A stretch of 41,048 nt of DNA from Achromobacter arsenitoxydans SY8 (GTDB taxonomy: Bacteria; Pseudomonadota; Gammaproteobacteria; Burkholderiales; Burkholderiaceae_B), in NCBI RefSeq assembly GCF_000236785.1, contig NZ_AGUF01000009.1:1-41048 (forward strand). Reading direction: 5' to 3'. Position numbers and translations under genes: made by a program. This document shows, one piece after another, positions 32,985 through 41,005 of this stretch. The notes beneath the pieces were generated by a model. It saw only the letters and a program-made list of their open reading frames with translations. It had not been told where the DNA came from and did no database searches. Each line of letters begins with the position of its first letter. Position 1 is the first letter of the stretch.

Positions 32985-34673
32985 CTATCGGGAAAACACC
33001 GACTCGATCCGATTGCGTCCCCGCTGCTTCGCGTAATACAGCGCGCGGTCGCTGCGGCTGAGCGCCAGCTCCGCGTCTTCGTCCATCGTGTGCAGGGCGG
33101 AAATGCCGATGCTGACCGTCAGCGGAATATGCCGGCCGTCGTTCAAATACGGCGTATCCGCGATGCGGCGCTGCATGTTCCGGGCGAAGACGTGCGCCCG
33201 CTCGATGTCCGTATCGGGCAGCACGACCGCGAACTCCTCGCCGCCGATACGCCCCACCAGGTCGACCTCGCGCAGCTGCGCGCGCAGCATCTTGGCAAAA
33301 TGCTGCAGCACACCATCGCCGATGGCGTGGCCCCAGGTGTCGTTGATGTGCTTGAAATGGTCCAGGTCGCACATCAGCACGGCCGAACTGCGGCCGCCGT
33401 GCCCCTTGATCCGCGTGAGTTCCGCGGCGATGCGCGACATGAAATGGCGGCGGTTGGGCAAGGTGGTCAGGGCGTCGGTGGCGGCCAGCTCGCGCAGTTC
33501 CAGTTCTGCGCACTTGCGGTCGGTGATGTCGGTGACGAAGCCGTGCCAGACTACCCCGCTTTCGGCATCGCGCCGCGGGCTGGCGTCGCCCTGGCGCCAG
33601 CGCACGCCCTGCAGGGGCAGGCAGACTCGGAATTCCAGGTGCCACGGCGTCTGCGCCGCCGCTGCCGCCTGCAGGGATGCGCGGTAGATGGGCAGGTCGT
33701 CGGGATGGATGCGCTGTTCGATGGCGACGGTGCTGCCGCGCACGTCGTCGGCGGTGAGTTCGAACATGTCCCAGATGCCTGCGCTGACGTACGAGAACCA
33801 CGACCCGCCCTCGGGCACTGGACGGCACTGGAAGACCAGGCCGGGCACGGCGTCCGTCAGATTCACGACGAGGTCCGCCGTGCGCTGCAGCCGTTCCGAC
33901 ATGGCGCGTACCGCGCTGATGTCGGTGGTGGTGCCCATCATGCGCAGCGCCCTGCCCGCTTCGTCGCGGCTGACGACCTTGCCGCGGCTGCATATCCACT
34001 TGTAGCTGCCGTCCTTGCAGCGGATGCGGTGCTCGACTTCGTAGCTTTCCGTCTTGCCGTCGAAATGGTCCTGCATGGCCGCGCGCACGTACTCCAGGTC
34101 GTCTGGATGCAGGCGGGTGTAGGCGTCTTCGATGCGCGTGGTGAGCTCGGATTCGCCGTAGCCCAACAGGGCCTTCCAGCCAGGGGAATAGGTGATTTCG
34201 CCCGTCACCACGTTGCGATCCCAGACGCCGGTGCCGCTGCCCGCAATGGCAAGCGACAGCTTGCGGGCCTCGTCGCGCCAGGTGTCTTCATCGGCCCGCT
34301 CGCAGGCCAGCGCGTGGCGTTTTTCGACTGCCGTGGCCGCCAGGCTGGCCAGATCCTGCAGCGCCAGGCGGTCTTCATCGGTAAAGTCGCGCGGCTGCCC
34401 GTGCAAGAGACGCACGGCGCCCAACTGGCGGCCGTCGGCGGCATGCACGGGACATTCAAGAGAAAAGGGAAATTCGGCGTCCGAAGGCGGCGAACCCGCC
34501 GCCGCCTGCCATACGCCGTCTGCGTCGGTGCAGGCCACCAGCGCCATGTCCACGCCGAACAGCCGCCGGGCCAGACGCGCCAGCCTGTCCAGCGGGCCGT
34601 CCGGTTCGGGCTGCACGCCTCCCCCGTCATCGCCTGACAGTGGGGTTAGGGAGACATCACCAAGAGCGCGCAT
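32985..34673 (-). CDS. Diguanylate cyclase with GAF and two PAS domains
   Basis: Makes the second messenger c-di-GMP from GTP. About 562 aa from this start. A GAF-like domain (about 25-120) is followed by PAS with PAC (about 140-255, LSLAIAGSGTGVWD to GTTTDIS), a second PAS (about 270-385, ending VWHGFVTDITDRK) and a GGDEF domain (about 395-560). The active-site motif GGEEF (477-481) is intact, and an inhibitory I-site RxxD (Arg 468 to Asp 471) stands five residues before it. The enzyme should thus be active and product-inhibited. No transmembrane segment is seen, so it senses a cytoplasmic signal. ATG 34673 is preferred over an upstream TTG. It is divergent from the exported-protein pair. 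Confidence 0.93.
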   Translation of the reverse strand: MRALGDVSLTPLSGDDGGGVQPEPDGPLDRLARLARRLFGVDMALVACTDADGVWQAAAGSPPSDAEFPFSLECPVHAADGRQLGAVRLLHGQPRDFTDEDRLALQDLASLAATAVEKRHALACERADEDTWRDEARKLSLAIAGSGTGVWDRNVVTGEITYSPGWKALLGYGESELTTRIEDAYTRLHPDDLEYVRAAMQDHFDGKTESYEVEHRIRCKDGSYKWICSRGKVVSRDEAGRALRMMGTTTDISAVRAMSERLQRTADLVVNLTDAVPGLVFQCRPVPEGGSWFSYVSAGIWDMFELTADDVRGSTVAIEQRIHPDDLPIYRASLQAAAAAQTPWHLEFRVCLPLQGVRWRQGDASPRRDAESGVVWHGFVTDITDRKCAELELRELAATDALTTLPNRRHFMSRIAAELTRIKGHGGRSSAVLMCDLDHFKHINDTWGHAIGDGVLQHFAKMLRAQLREVDLVGRIGGEEFAVVLPDTDIERAHVFARNMQRRIADTPYLNDGRHIPLTVSIGISALHTMDEDAELALSRSDRALYYAKQRGRNRIESVFSR

Positions 34674-34787
34674 TCCAGGACCTGAGCAATACAAAATTCA
34701 TCGGGTGCCGACAAGCTGAGTCTGGCTGACATTCTGTCACGTTCCGCACCAAAATAGCAGCATTTCGGAAGATATGATCGCAGCCCT

Positions 34788-35450
34788 ATGAGCCCCCCTA
34801 TTCCCGTCACATGCGCGTGGTTGCGACCCCGTTTGTTGCATCTGTTCTTGCTCTTTTGGCTTGCCGCCGCAGCGTTGCTGGCCCCGCAGGCCGATGCGGC
34901 CGGCGAACGCGCTTTCGACCGCCACGCCGAAAACCAGCGCTACCGGCAATGGCTGGACACATTCAGGCAGGACCTCGGGCGCCTGCGCAACATTCCGCCG
35001 CCCCGGGCCGCGGACCTGGACGCCCACTTCGCCAACTCCATCGTGCCGGGCTCGCGGGCTGCGAAATTAATGAAAGAACTGGCCGCAGCCAGTCCGGGCG
35101 GCGTCTCGGGCGAAATCCGCTTTGCGGGCATCCAGCGCATTTTCCTGGGCGTCCTGGCCGACTCCGTCGTGGCCGGCGACGGCGGGATATTCCCTGAGAC
35201 GCAGCCGGCCTTCCAGCAGACCGCATTGCGCGTGCGCTACATGCACGTGGATGGCGGCGGCCGGGCGGAACGCTATTTCAGCGATCCCGAGACCTTCAAA
35301 CCCTACCGGCTGCCAGAGCCGGGCGTCTTTGCGCGCGACGCCTATCCCTTCCTGCTGTTCGAGGAGCGCGACGGCAAGCTGCGCCTGGGCGGCGTGTCCA
35401 AGGAGTTCTGGGATCTGGTGACGTTCATGGACGCGCTGCAGCATGCGTAA
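34788..35450 (+). CDS. Exported protein of unknown function
   Basis: Not recognised. A 220 aa protein with a long N-terminal signal (hydrophobic LLHLFLLFWLAAAALLA, likely cleaved after the ADA near residue 37). The mature part is mixed alpha/beta and begins with charged helices (RQWLDTFRQDLGRLRNIP). It includes the segment VRYMHVDGGGRAERYFSDPETFKPYRLPEPGVFARDAYPFLLFEERDG and has no Cys. GGAAG lies upstream of the ATG. Its end overlaps the start of the next gene by eight bases, so the two are a translationally coupled pair and probably work together in the periplasm or envelope. The codon use looks native. Confidence 0.85.
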   Translation: MSPPIPVTCAWLRPRLLHLFLLFWLAAAALLAPQADAAGERAFDRHAENQRYRQWLDTFRQDLGRLRNIPPPRAADLDAHFANSIVPGSRAAKLMKELAAASPGGVSGEIRFAGIQRIFLGVLADSVVAGDGGIFPETQPAFQQTALRVRYMHVDGGGRAERYFSDPETFKPYRLPEPGVFARDAYPFLLFEERDGKLRLGGVSKEFWDLVTFMDALQHA

Positions 35451-36555
35451 TCGCTTGCGCCTGGCTGCGGCGGCGCTGGCGGCCGCCCTGTATGCCGCCC
35501 CCGCGATGTCCGCCTGCGGCCCGGCCGACGCGGGTTTTCCGGCATCCGGCGCGCTGACGGCCGTGCCCGTCAGCGTCGATCTGGCGCAAGAACGCGTCCT
35601 GCTTGGCCACAACGGCGAGCGCGTCGCCACGCATCCCCTGCCCGTCTCGCTGCCCGATGCCCGTGACCCTTTGCCGCGCACCTGGATGGACAAGGTGGAC
35701 TGGTCGGCCTATCGCGTCGACGGCGGGCAGGCCAGCGCGGCCACCCTGCTGCTTTTCGATGCGGACGGCCGGCTGTGCCGGGTAGAACGCCGTGACAGGC
35801 CCCGGCGCGGCCCTCCCCTTGTATCCGGCGGCTATGCATTCGAATACGACGCCGCCGGCGTACTGCTTCGCGTCGCGGAGTATGAGGCGGCGGCGGACAA
35901 CGCATTGACCATCAGCGGCCAAGTCTGCCTGAAACGCGATGCGCAAGGCGCGCTGGAAGCATTCATTGCCGGCCGTTGCGGCGACACCGGCGCGGTCGCG
36001 AGCCGCCGCTACGTCCGCAACGCGGCGGGCGCGCTGTTGCGGGTCATCGACGCCGCCGGACAGGGTGCGCCGGTTGCCGTTCAGACCTTCGATGAACAGG
36101 GCCGGCCCAGGCAGCGCTATGTGCGCCAGCACGCCCGGGGCGCGGCGCCGGACGCGGACGGCGGCCTTAGCGCCTATGCGCAGCCTGCGTCCACGCGGGA
36201 CCGCCTGTTCGTGCTGGAACGCGACGGACTATCCCGGCTGTCGACGGAAGTGCCGGGCAACGAATGGCGCATCGTGCGCATCAAGGACGGTGTGCCGATC
36301 GACGATGAAGACATGCAATCGTGGGATCCGCGCGCCCAGACCGTGCTGGCCGAGGGCGTGACGGGTTCCGAGGGCCAGTCGCCGCTTGCGTCCCAGGACC
36401 AAACCCGCGTCTGGAACGCCATGCGGGACCATCCCGGCCGGGTCTTCTGGTATGTCGACCCGATGAGCCGGTTGCTGCTGACGCCCGCCATGGCCCCTGC
36501 CGCGTGGCGGGCCTGCACGGACCCGGGAAATCTGGCGGGCGATGCTTGCGGGTGA
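35443..36555 (+). CDS. Exported protein of unknown function with YD-like segments
   Basis: Not recognised. A 370 aa protein with a Sec-type signal (LRLAAAALAAALYAAPAMSA). Several segments look like degenerate YD/RHS-type beta repeats: YAFEYDAAGVLLRVAEYE, RRYVRNAAGALLRVIDAAG and VQTFDEQGRPRQRYV. The C-terminal part has GRVFWYVDPMSRLLLTPAM. Paired Cys residues (CGP near the mature start, and others such as VCLKR, GRCGD and ACTDPG) could form disulfides. It is coupled to the previous exported protein and ends five bases from the convergent MFS gene. A cell-surface or envelope role is a guess from the signal alone. Confidence 0.85.
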   Translation: MRNRLRLAAAALAAALYAAPAMSACGPADAGFPASGALTAVPVSVDLAQERVLLGHNGERVATHPLPVSLPDARDPLPRTWMDKVDWSAYRVDGGQASAATLLLFDADGRLCRVERRDRPRRGPPLVSGGYAFEYDAAGVLLRVAEYEAAADNALTISGQVCLKRDAQGALEAFIAGRCGDTGAVASRRYVRNAAGALLRVIDAAGQGAPVAVQTFDEQGRPRQRYVRQHARGAAPDADGGLSAYAQPASTRDRLFVLERDGLSRLSTEVPGNEWRIVRIKDGVPIDDEDMQSWDPRAQTVLAEGVTGSEGQSPLASQDQTRVWNAMRDHPGRVFWYVDPMSRLLLTPAMAPAAWRACTDPGNLAGDACG

Positions 36556-36560
36556 CCCCC

Positions 36561-37985
36561 TCAGGCCGTCCTGGGCCGCGTATCCACCGCCAGGCACAGC
36601 AGCGCCGTCAGCAGGGCCAGGCCCACGTGCCCCAGGTAGATCGGCGAAAAATCGGCGTGGCTGGCCGCGCCATGACCCAGCAGCAGCACAGTGACCGCCA
36701 CGCCCAGCACCCCGCCAATCTGGCGCGTCGCCTGGTTGACCGCGCTGCCCACCGCGTAATGCTGCGCCGGCAGCCGGTTCACCGCCGCGCCGGATAGCGA
36801 CGGCAGCACCATGCCCACCCCGATGCCGCTGAGCAGCAGGCCCGGCAGCCATTCGCGCAGATAGGCGGGCTCTGCGCCCGGCATCAGCAGAAACCACAGC
36901 CCGCTGGCCGCGTAGATCAGCGCGCCGCCCACCAGGAACGGCCGATGCCCCATCCGCGCGGCCAGGCGGCCGGTGATGATCGCGGTCGGCACCACCAGCA
37001 GCGGCCCGGGCGTGACCGCCAGCCCCGCGCGCGGCAGGCTGTAGTGCCATACGCCCGTCATGTAAAAAAAGAAGGCGAAGAACATCATCGCGAACGCGAT
37101 GCCGAAACTGAAAGTGGCCAGGTTCACGTAGCGGTAGGTCCGATTCCGGAACAGCGCCAGGTCGACCAGCGGCTGTGGCGTGGCGCGCGCCCACGCCACG
37201 AAAGCGATCAGCGCGATCACGCCCACGGCGGCGGCGACGGCCAGTTCGCCGCGCCGCCACGCCGGCGATTCCGACTGCACGATGGCCAGGGCCAGCGCGC
37301 CGACGCCCACCATCAGCAGCGCCATGCCCACGCCGTCCACCCTGCGCCGGGCGTCCGCCTTCACCGATTCCTTCAGCAGGCTGGCGCCGAACCACAGCGA
37401 CACCGCGCCCAGCGGCAGATTGATGTAGAACGCCCACGGCCAGCCCGCTATGTCCACCACGAAAGCCCCCAGGCTGGGCCCGACGGCAGCCGCCAGGCCG
37501 CCCACCGCCCCCCACAGGCTGACCGCCACCGCCCGCTGCGACGCCGGAAACGCCGCCAGCACGATCGACAGCGAAGCCGGCGTCAGCAAAGCCGCGCCGA
37601 CCGCCTGCAGCACGCGTGCGGCAATCAGCCATTGCTCTGTCGCGGCCAGGCCGCAGGCGGCCGACGCCGCCAGGAACAGCAGCACGCCGCCCAGGAACAT
37701 GCGCTTGCGGCCGTGCGTATCGGCCAGTCCGCCCGACGGGATCAGCATGGCGGCGTAGACCACCGTGTAGGCGTTGAGCACCCACGACATGTCCGCGGCG
37801 GACGCCCCGGGAAAGCCTGCCCGCAGCGCGCCGAACGCCGCGTACAGCATGGTGCTGTCCAGCGAGACCAGAAACACGGCGATGCTGGCGATCCAGAACA
37901 CCGGCCAGGGCGACCCGGCGGCCTGCTCGGGATGCTGGCCGGCGGCGGGCGCGGCCGGAACGGTAGTGGTGGCGGTCGATTGCAT
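36561..37985 (-). CDS. DHA2-type MFS drug efflux transporter
   Basis: A proton-coupled exporter of 474 aa with about 14 transmembrane helices, EmrB/QacA family. Motif A appears as GGLADTHGRKRMFLGG, motif B near AARVLQAVGAALLTPASLSI, and antiporter motif C as WGAVGGLAAAVGPSLGAFV. It lies 19 bases after the SDR gene and shares its promoter, so a TetR-controlled two-gene unit is likely. The substrate is unknown; it may be a toxic compound also acted on by the SDR enzyme. AGGGG precedes the ATG. Confidence 0.93.
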   Translation of the reverse strand: MQSTATTTVPAAPAAGQHPEQAAGSPWPVFWIASIAVFLVSLDSTMLYAAFGALRAGFPGASAADMSWVLNAYTVVYAAMLIPSGGLADTHGRKRMFLGGVLLFLAASAACGLAATEQWLIAARVLQAVGAALLTPASLSIVLAAFPASQRAVAVSLWGAVGGLAAAVGPSLGAFVVDIAGWPWAFYINLPLGAVSLWFGASLLKESVKADARRRVDGVGMALLMVGVGALALAIVQSESPAWRRGELAVAAAVGVIALIAFVAWARATPQPLVDLALFRNRTYRYVNLATFSFGIAFAMMFFAFFFYMTGVWHYSLPRAGLAVTPGPLLVVPTAIITGRLAARMGHRPFLVGGALIYAASGLWFLLMPGAEPAYLREWLPGLLLSGIGVGMVLPSLSGAAVNRLPAQHYAVGSAVNQATRQIGGVLGVAVTVLLLGHGAASHADFSPIYLGHVGLALLTALLCLAVDTRPRTA

Positions 37986-38004
37986 GATGGCGCGATCCCC
38001 TGGC

Positions 38005-38697
38005 TTACAGATAGACCGCCGGGCTGGCGGACAGGCCCTGCTTGACCTGGCGCGTCTGCGCGTCGGCCAGCACTTCAGACTCGCCGGCTTCCAGCGCGTC
38101 GTACGCCTGGCTCACGATGGCCTGCGGCGTGGACTTGGGCGCGTCGATGCCCTTGGTCAAGTCGGTATCGACAAAGCCCATGTGCAGGCCGAGCACCTGC
38201 GTCTTCTGCGCGCGCAGCTCCTGGCGCAGCCCGTTCGTCAGCGCCCAGGCGGCGGACTTGCTCATGGCGTACACGCCCAGCAGCGGCCCATTGATCCAGC
38301 TGGCGATCGACAGCACGTTCAGCACCGCCCCGCCGCCGTTCGCAGCCAGCACCGGCGCAAACGCCTTCGATACCGCCAGCGGCCCGAACAGGTTGACCTC
38401 CAGGTGGCGGCGGGCCGATTCGATGCTGTCCGGGGCCAGGAACCCGCCCGTATCGGCGATGCCCGCGTTGTTGATGACCAGCGTCACGTCCGAAGCCAGC
38501 GCGGCGGCGGCTGCGACGTCCTGCGCGCTGGTCACGTCCAGCTTCAGGGGCTGAACGCCCGCCAGCGTGATGCCGGACGGGTCGCGCGCGGCGGCATAGA
38601 CCTTGCGGGCGCCGCGGGCCAGCGCCTCGCGGGCAAAGGCCAGGCCCAGGCCGCGGTTGGCGCCGGTGATGAGGACAACGGCATTCTTGAGTTCCAT
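38005..38697 (-). CDS. Short-chain dehydrogenase/reductase
   Basis: A classical NAD(P)-dependent SDR of 230 aa. The Rossmann motif is TGANRGLGLAF (TGxxxGxG); NNAGIA, the catalytic Ser in NVLSIAS, and YAMSK (YxxxK) complete the active site. It is first in a unit with the MFS exporter and downstream of tetR, with a candidate TetR operator over its promoter. The substrate is unknown, probably a carbonyl compound or alcohol. Confidence 0.94.
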   Translation of the reverse strand: MELKNAVVLITGANRGLGLAFAREALARGARKVYAAARDPSGITLAGVQPLKLDVTSAQDVAAAAALASDVTLVINNAGIADTGGFLAPDSIESARRHLEVNLFGPLAVSKAFAPVLAANGGGAVLNVLSIASWINGPLLGVYAMSKSAAWALTNGLRQELRAQKTQVLGLHMGFVDTDLTKGIDAPKSTPQAIVSQAYDALEAGESEVLADAQTRQVKQGLSASPAVYL

Positions 38698-38754
38698 GAT
38701 GGTGTTCCTTGTCGTAACGGTTATGCGGCGGATACGCCTGCGTCGGTGGAGTCA

Positions 38755-38776
38755 AAATATGATGTTCATCATATTT
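38755..38776. promoter_or_regulatory. TetR operator in front of the SDR-MFS unit
   Basis: A perfect inverted repeat with arms AAATATGATG and CATCATATTT around TT lies 58 bases before the SDR start. The core AATATGA-N6-TCATATT also occurs in front of tetR. Confidence 0.85.
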
Positions 38777-38800
38777 AGGTGCGGCAAAAGGGCCGCGCAA
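38772..38800 (-). promoter_or_regulatory. Candidate promoter of the SDR-MFS unit
   Basis: TTGCGC (38800-38795) and TAAATA (38777-38772) on the minus strand, 17 bp apart. The -10 overlaps the operator; the -35 falls in the loop region of the tetR terminator. Confidence 0.5.
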
Positions 38801-38808
38801 GGCGGCCC
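38786..38808 (-). terminator. Terminator of tetR
   Basis: On the minus strand GGGCCGC and GCGGCCC (38808-38802 and 38796-38790) pair around a 5-base loop and are followed by TTTT. It lies ten bases after the tetR stop. The T tract is short, so termination may be partial. Confidence 0.7.
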
Positions 38809-38817
38809 GGAAAAAAG

Positions 38818-39414
38818 TCAGTGGGTGGCGCTGTCGCCCTTGTCGTCGTACTGATCCAGGATCGCCTGGCGGGCGGATGCCAGCACGGCGCGCCCCTGGT
38901 CGTTGTCGCCCAGCGCGCGGGCCAGCTGCAAAGCGCCGACCAGCGTGCTGGTCACCGCCGCCGCGGCGTGGTCGCCCGCGCCGGCCGGCAGCACGCGCTG
39001 CACGCCTTCCATCAGGCGTTGCACCCGGCTGGCAGCGGCTTCGCGCAAGGGCCCGGTCTGGCGGGGGATTTCCGACGCCACGGCGGACACCGGGCAGCCG
39101 CCCTCGCAGCCGACCAGATGCGCCTCGCTGAGGTAGGTGTCCACCCAGGCGCGCAACGGGCTGGCGCCTTCAGCGCGGCGGCGCGCCATGCCCTGGGACA
39201 GCCGGGCGGCGCCGTCCTGCCCGGCGCGGTCCATGGCGGCCGCCAGCAGCGCGTCGCGCGACGGGAAGTGGGCATAGAAGCCGCCGTGCGTCAGGCCGGC
39301 TTCCTTCATGACGTCCGCGACCCCCACGCCCGCCACCCCGACGCGGCGGATCGCGCGCGACGCGGCATCGACGATGCGTTCGTGGGACAGTTCCTTGCGG
39401 CGGGAGGCGGGCAT
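38818..39414 (-). CDS. TetR-family repressor
   Basis: A regulator of 198 aa. The N-terminal helix-turn-helix (about 10-55) reads RIVDAASRAIRRVGVAGVGVADVMKEAGLTHGGFYAHFPSRDAL, typical of TetR/AcrR. The ligand domain contains GCEGGCPVSAVASEI. It lies upstream of, and in the same direction as, the SDR and MFS genes. A matching palindromic operator sits at its own promoter and at the SDR promoter. It therefore probably represses both, released by a substrate of the exporter or reductase. Confidence 0.94.
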   Translation of the reverse strand: MPASRRKELSHERIVDAASRAIRRVGVAGVGVADVMKEAGLTHGGFYAHFPSRDALLAAAMDRAGQDGAARLSQGMARRRAEGASPLRAWVDTYLSEAHLVGCEGGCPVSAVASEIPRQTGPLREAAASRVQRLMEGVQRVLPAGAGDHAAAAVTSTLVGALQLARALGDNDQGRAVLASARQAILDQYDDKGDSATH

Positions 39415-39429
39415 GATCGCGGCACCTAA

Positions 39430-39449
39430 AATATGATGATCGTCATATT
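39430..39449. promoter_or_regulatory. TetR operator in front of tetR
   Basis: AATATGA (39430-39436) and TCATATT (39443-39449) form an inverted repeat with a 6-base centre, the same core as the operator at 38756-38775. It ends 16 bases before the tetR start. Confidence 0.85.
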
Positions 39450-39474
39450 AGATCCGCGATTATCCGGAATGCAA
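39445..39474 (-). promoter_or_regulatory. Candidate tetR promoter
   Basis: TTGCAT (39474-39469) and TAATAT (39450-39445) on the minus strand are 18 bp apart. The -10 box overlaps the operator, as expected for autorepression. Confidence 0.6.
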
Positions 39475-39508
39475 GCCCCGGCCCCAAATTACGTTAAACG
39501 GCAGTCTT

Positions 39509-40045
39509 TCAGCGCCAGGCTTCCGGCTCGACGCTGACCTCGCCCTTCTCCGCCGAGAAATACACGATGCCGTCCGAGATGTTGGCGTTCAGCTGCATGG
39601 TGCGCTCGGCCAGATTGCCCAGCGCCCGCGTCTGCTCGGCCGGCAGGTTGATCACCTTCAGGTTGCGCGTGCGCTCCAGCTTGTTGCGCACGCCATCCCA
39701 CCAGATCTTGCTGGCGGAGCCGCCGTAGCAATAAACGATGACCTCTTCAGCGCGCCCGCAGGCGCGCAGGATGCGGCGCTCTTCGGGCTGGCCCACCTCG
39801 ATCCACAGCTTGACTGCGCCGGTCAGGTCCTTGACCCACAGATCCGGCTCGTCCGTATCGCTCAGCCCCTTGGTGAACGACAGCTCTTCCTGCGCGTGCA
39901 GGGCGAAGGCCAGCAGGCGCACCATCATGCGCTCGTCCGTTTCCGAGGGATGGCGGGCAACCGTCAACCCGTGGCTGCCGTAATAGTGGCGGTCGGTATC
40001 GGCGACGTTGAGTTCGGCCTTGTAGATAGTGGCGCGCAGGGCCAT
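39509..40045 (-). CDS. yaeQ: YaeQ-family protein
   Basis: A 178 aa protein of the YaeQ family, which has a PD-(D/E)XK nuclease-like fold and an uncertain role. It begins MALRATIYKAELNVADTDRHYYGSHGLTVARHPSETDERMMVRLLAFAL, the standard start. LWIEVGQPEERRILRACGRAEEVIVYCYGG contains the Glu and the RxxR/Cys pattern usual in the family. It is a single gene, divergent from the LysE-family exporter by 121 bp. In that gap I see no clear promoter. Confidence 0.94.
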   Translation of the reverse strand: MALRATIYKAELNVADTDRHYYGSHGLTVARHPSETDERMMVRLLAFALHAQEELSFTKGLSDTDEPDLWVKDLTGAVKLWIEVGQPEERRILRACGRAEEVIVYCYGGSASKIWWDGVRNKLERTRNLKVINLPAEQTRALGNLAERTMQLNANISDGIVYFSAEKGEVSVEPEAWR

Positions 40046-40166
40046 GGCGGGATCCGTTGAAAAAAGCGAATTGCGTGAAGCCCGCCATGATAACCGCCCG
40101 GCGCAGCGCTACACTTCCCGGCGCCGCATCGCCAACGTCAACGCAGCCCTCATTCCCCGCCCCGCC

Positions 40167-40847
40167 ATGACCGCCACTGCCGCCCTGCTCGCCTTCACCC
40201 TGGCCGCCGCCATCCTGACCATCACCCCCGGCCTGGACACCGCCCTGGTGCTGCGCACCGCCGCCGTCGAAGGCGGACGCCGCGCCCTCATGGCCGGCCT
40301 GGGCATCTGCGCCGGCTGCCTGGTCTGGGGCGCACTGGCCGCGCTGGGCCTGGGCTCGCTGCTGGCCGTGTCCACCCTGGCCTACGACACCCTGCGCATC
40401 TGCGCCGCCGCCTATCTGTTCTACCTGGGCGCCAAGCTGCTGTGGCGCACCTTTCCGCGCCGCAAAGCCGCCGCCGGCGCGCTCCAGTCCGAAATCCAGT
40501 CCAAAGCCGGACCCGAAACCCGGTCCCAACCCGCCCCGGCCACCACCAGCGCCGCCGGCTGGTTCCTGCGCGGCTGCCTGACCAACGCGCTGAATCCGAA
40601 GGTCGGCGTCTTCTACATCACCTTTCTTCCGCAATTCATCCCGGCCGGCGCCGACGTGCTGCGCTTCAGCCTGCTCCTGGCCACGATCCACGCCGTCCTG
40701 GGCGTGCTGTGGTTCGCACTACTGGTCGCCGCCACGCGCCCCCTGACCCGCTGGCTGTCGCGCCCTGCCGTCATGCGCGGACTGGACCGGATGACCGGCG
40801 CCGTGTTCATTGCATTTGGGTTGAGGCTGGCGCTGGAGAAACGCTAG
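40167..40847 (+). CDS. LysE/RhtB-family exporter
   Basis: An inner-membrane amino-acid or metabolite exporter of 226 aa with about five to six helices. The N-terminal block LTITPGLDTALVLRTAAVEGGRRALMAGLGICAGCLVWG is diagnostic (TPGPD-like motif, here TPGLD). GCLTNALNPKVGVFYITFLPQFIP is the second family block. ATG 40167 is chosen because the family begins just before this hydrophobic helix; the open frame extends upstream over yaeQ. A longer, hydrophilic cytoplasmic loop (about 100-128, with repeated Ser, Lys, Pro) is slightly unusual. Confidence 0.92.
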   Translation: MTATAALLAFTLAAAILTITPGLDTALVLRTAAVEGGRRALMAGLGICAGCLVWGALAALGLGSLLAVSTLAYDTLRICAAAYLFYLGAKLLWRTFPRRKAAAGALQSEIQSKAGPETRSQPAPATTSAAGWFLRGCLTNALNPKVGVFYITFLPQFIPAGADVLRFSLLLATIHAVLGVLWFALLVAATRPLTRWLSRPAVMRGLDRMTGAVFIAFGLRLALEKR

Positions 40848-40877
40848 GCAATAGGGCGCAAAAACGCCAGCACACCG

Positions 40878-40931
40878 CCCGCCCCGCCAACCCCGGCCAG
40901 CAATCCATGTAGCGGTTGGCGGCGGGGCGGG
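40878..40931. repeat. Long GC-rich inverted repeat after the exporter gene
   Basis: CCCGCCCCGCCAACC (40878-40892) pairs with GGTTGGCGG-C-GGGGCGGG (40914-40931) with one bulged C and a 21-base loop. No T tract follows. It is likely a mobile or dispersed intergenic repeat, or a weak terminator. Confidence 0.65.
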
Positions 40932-41005
40932 GGTGAGCGAGGGGCGTTCGATGCGCCCGAGGGAATCCGTAGGCAGCCGCCGCAGGCGGCAACGAGGATG
41001 ACGCA

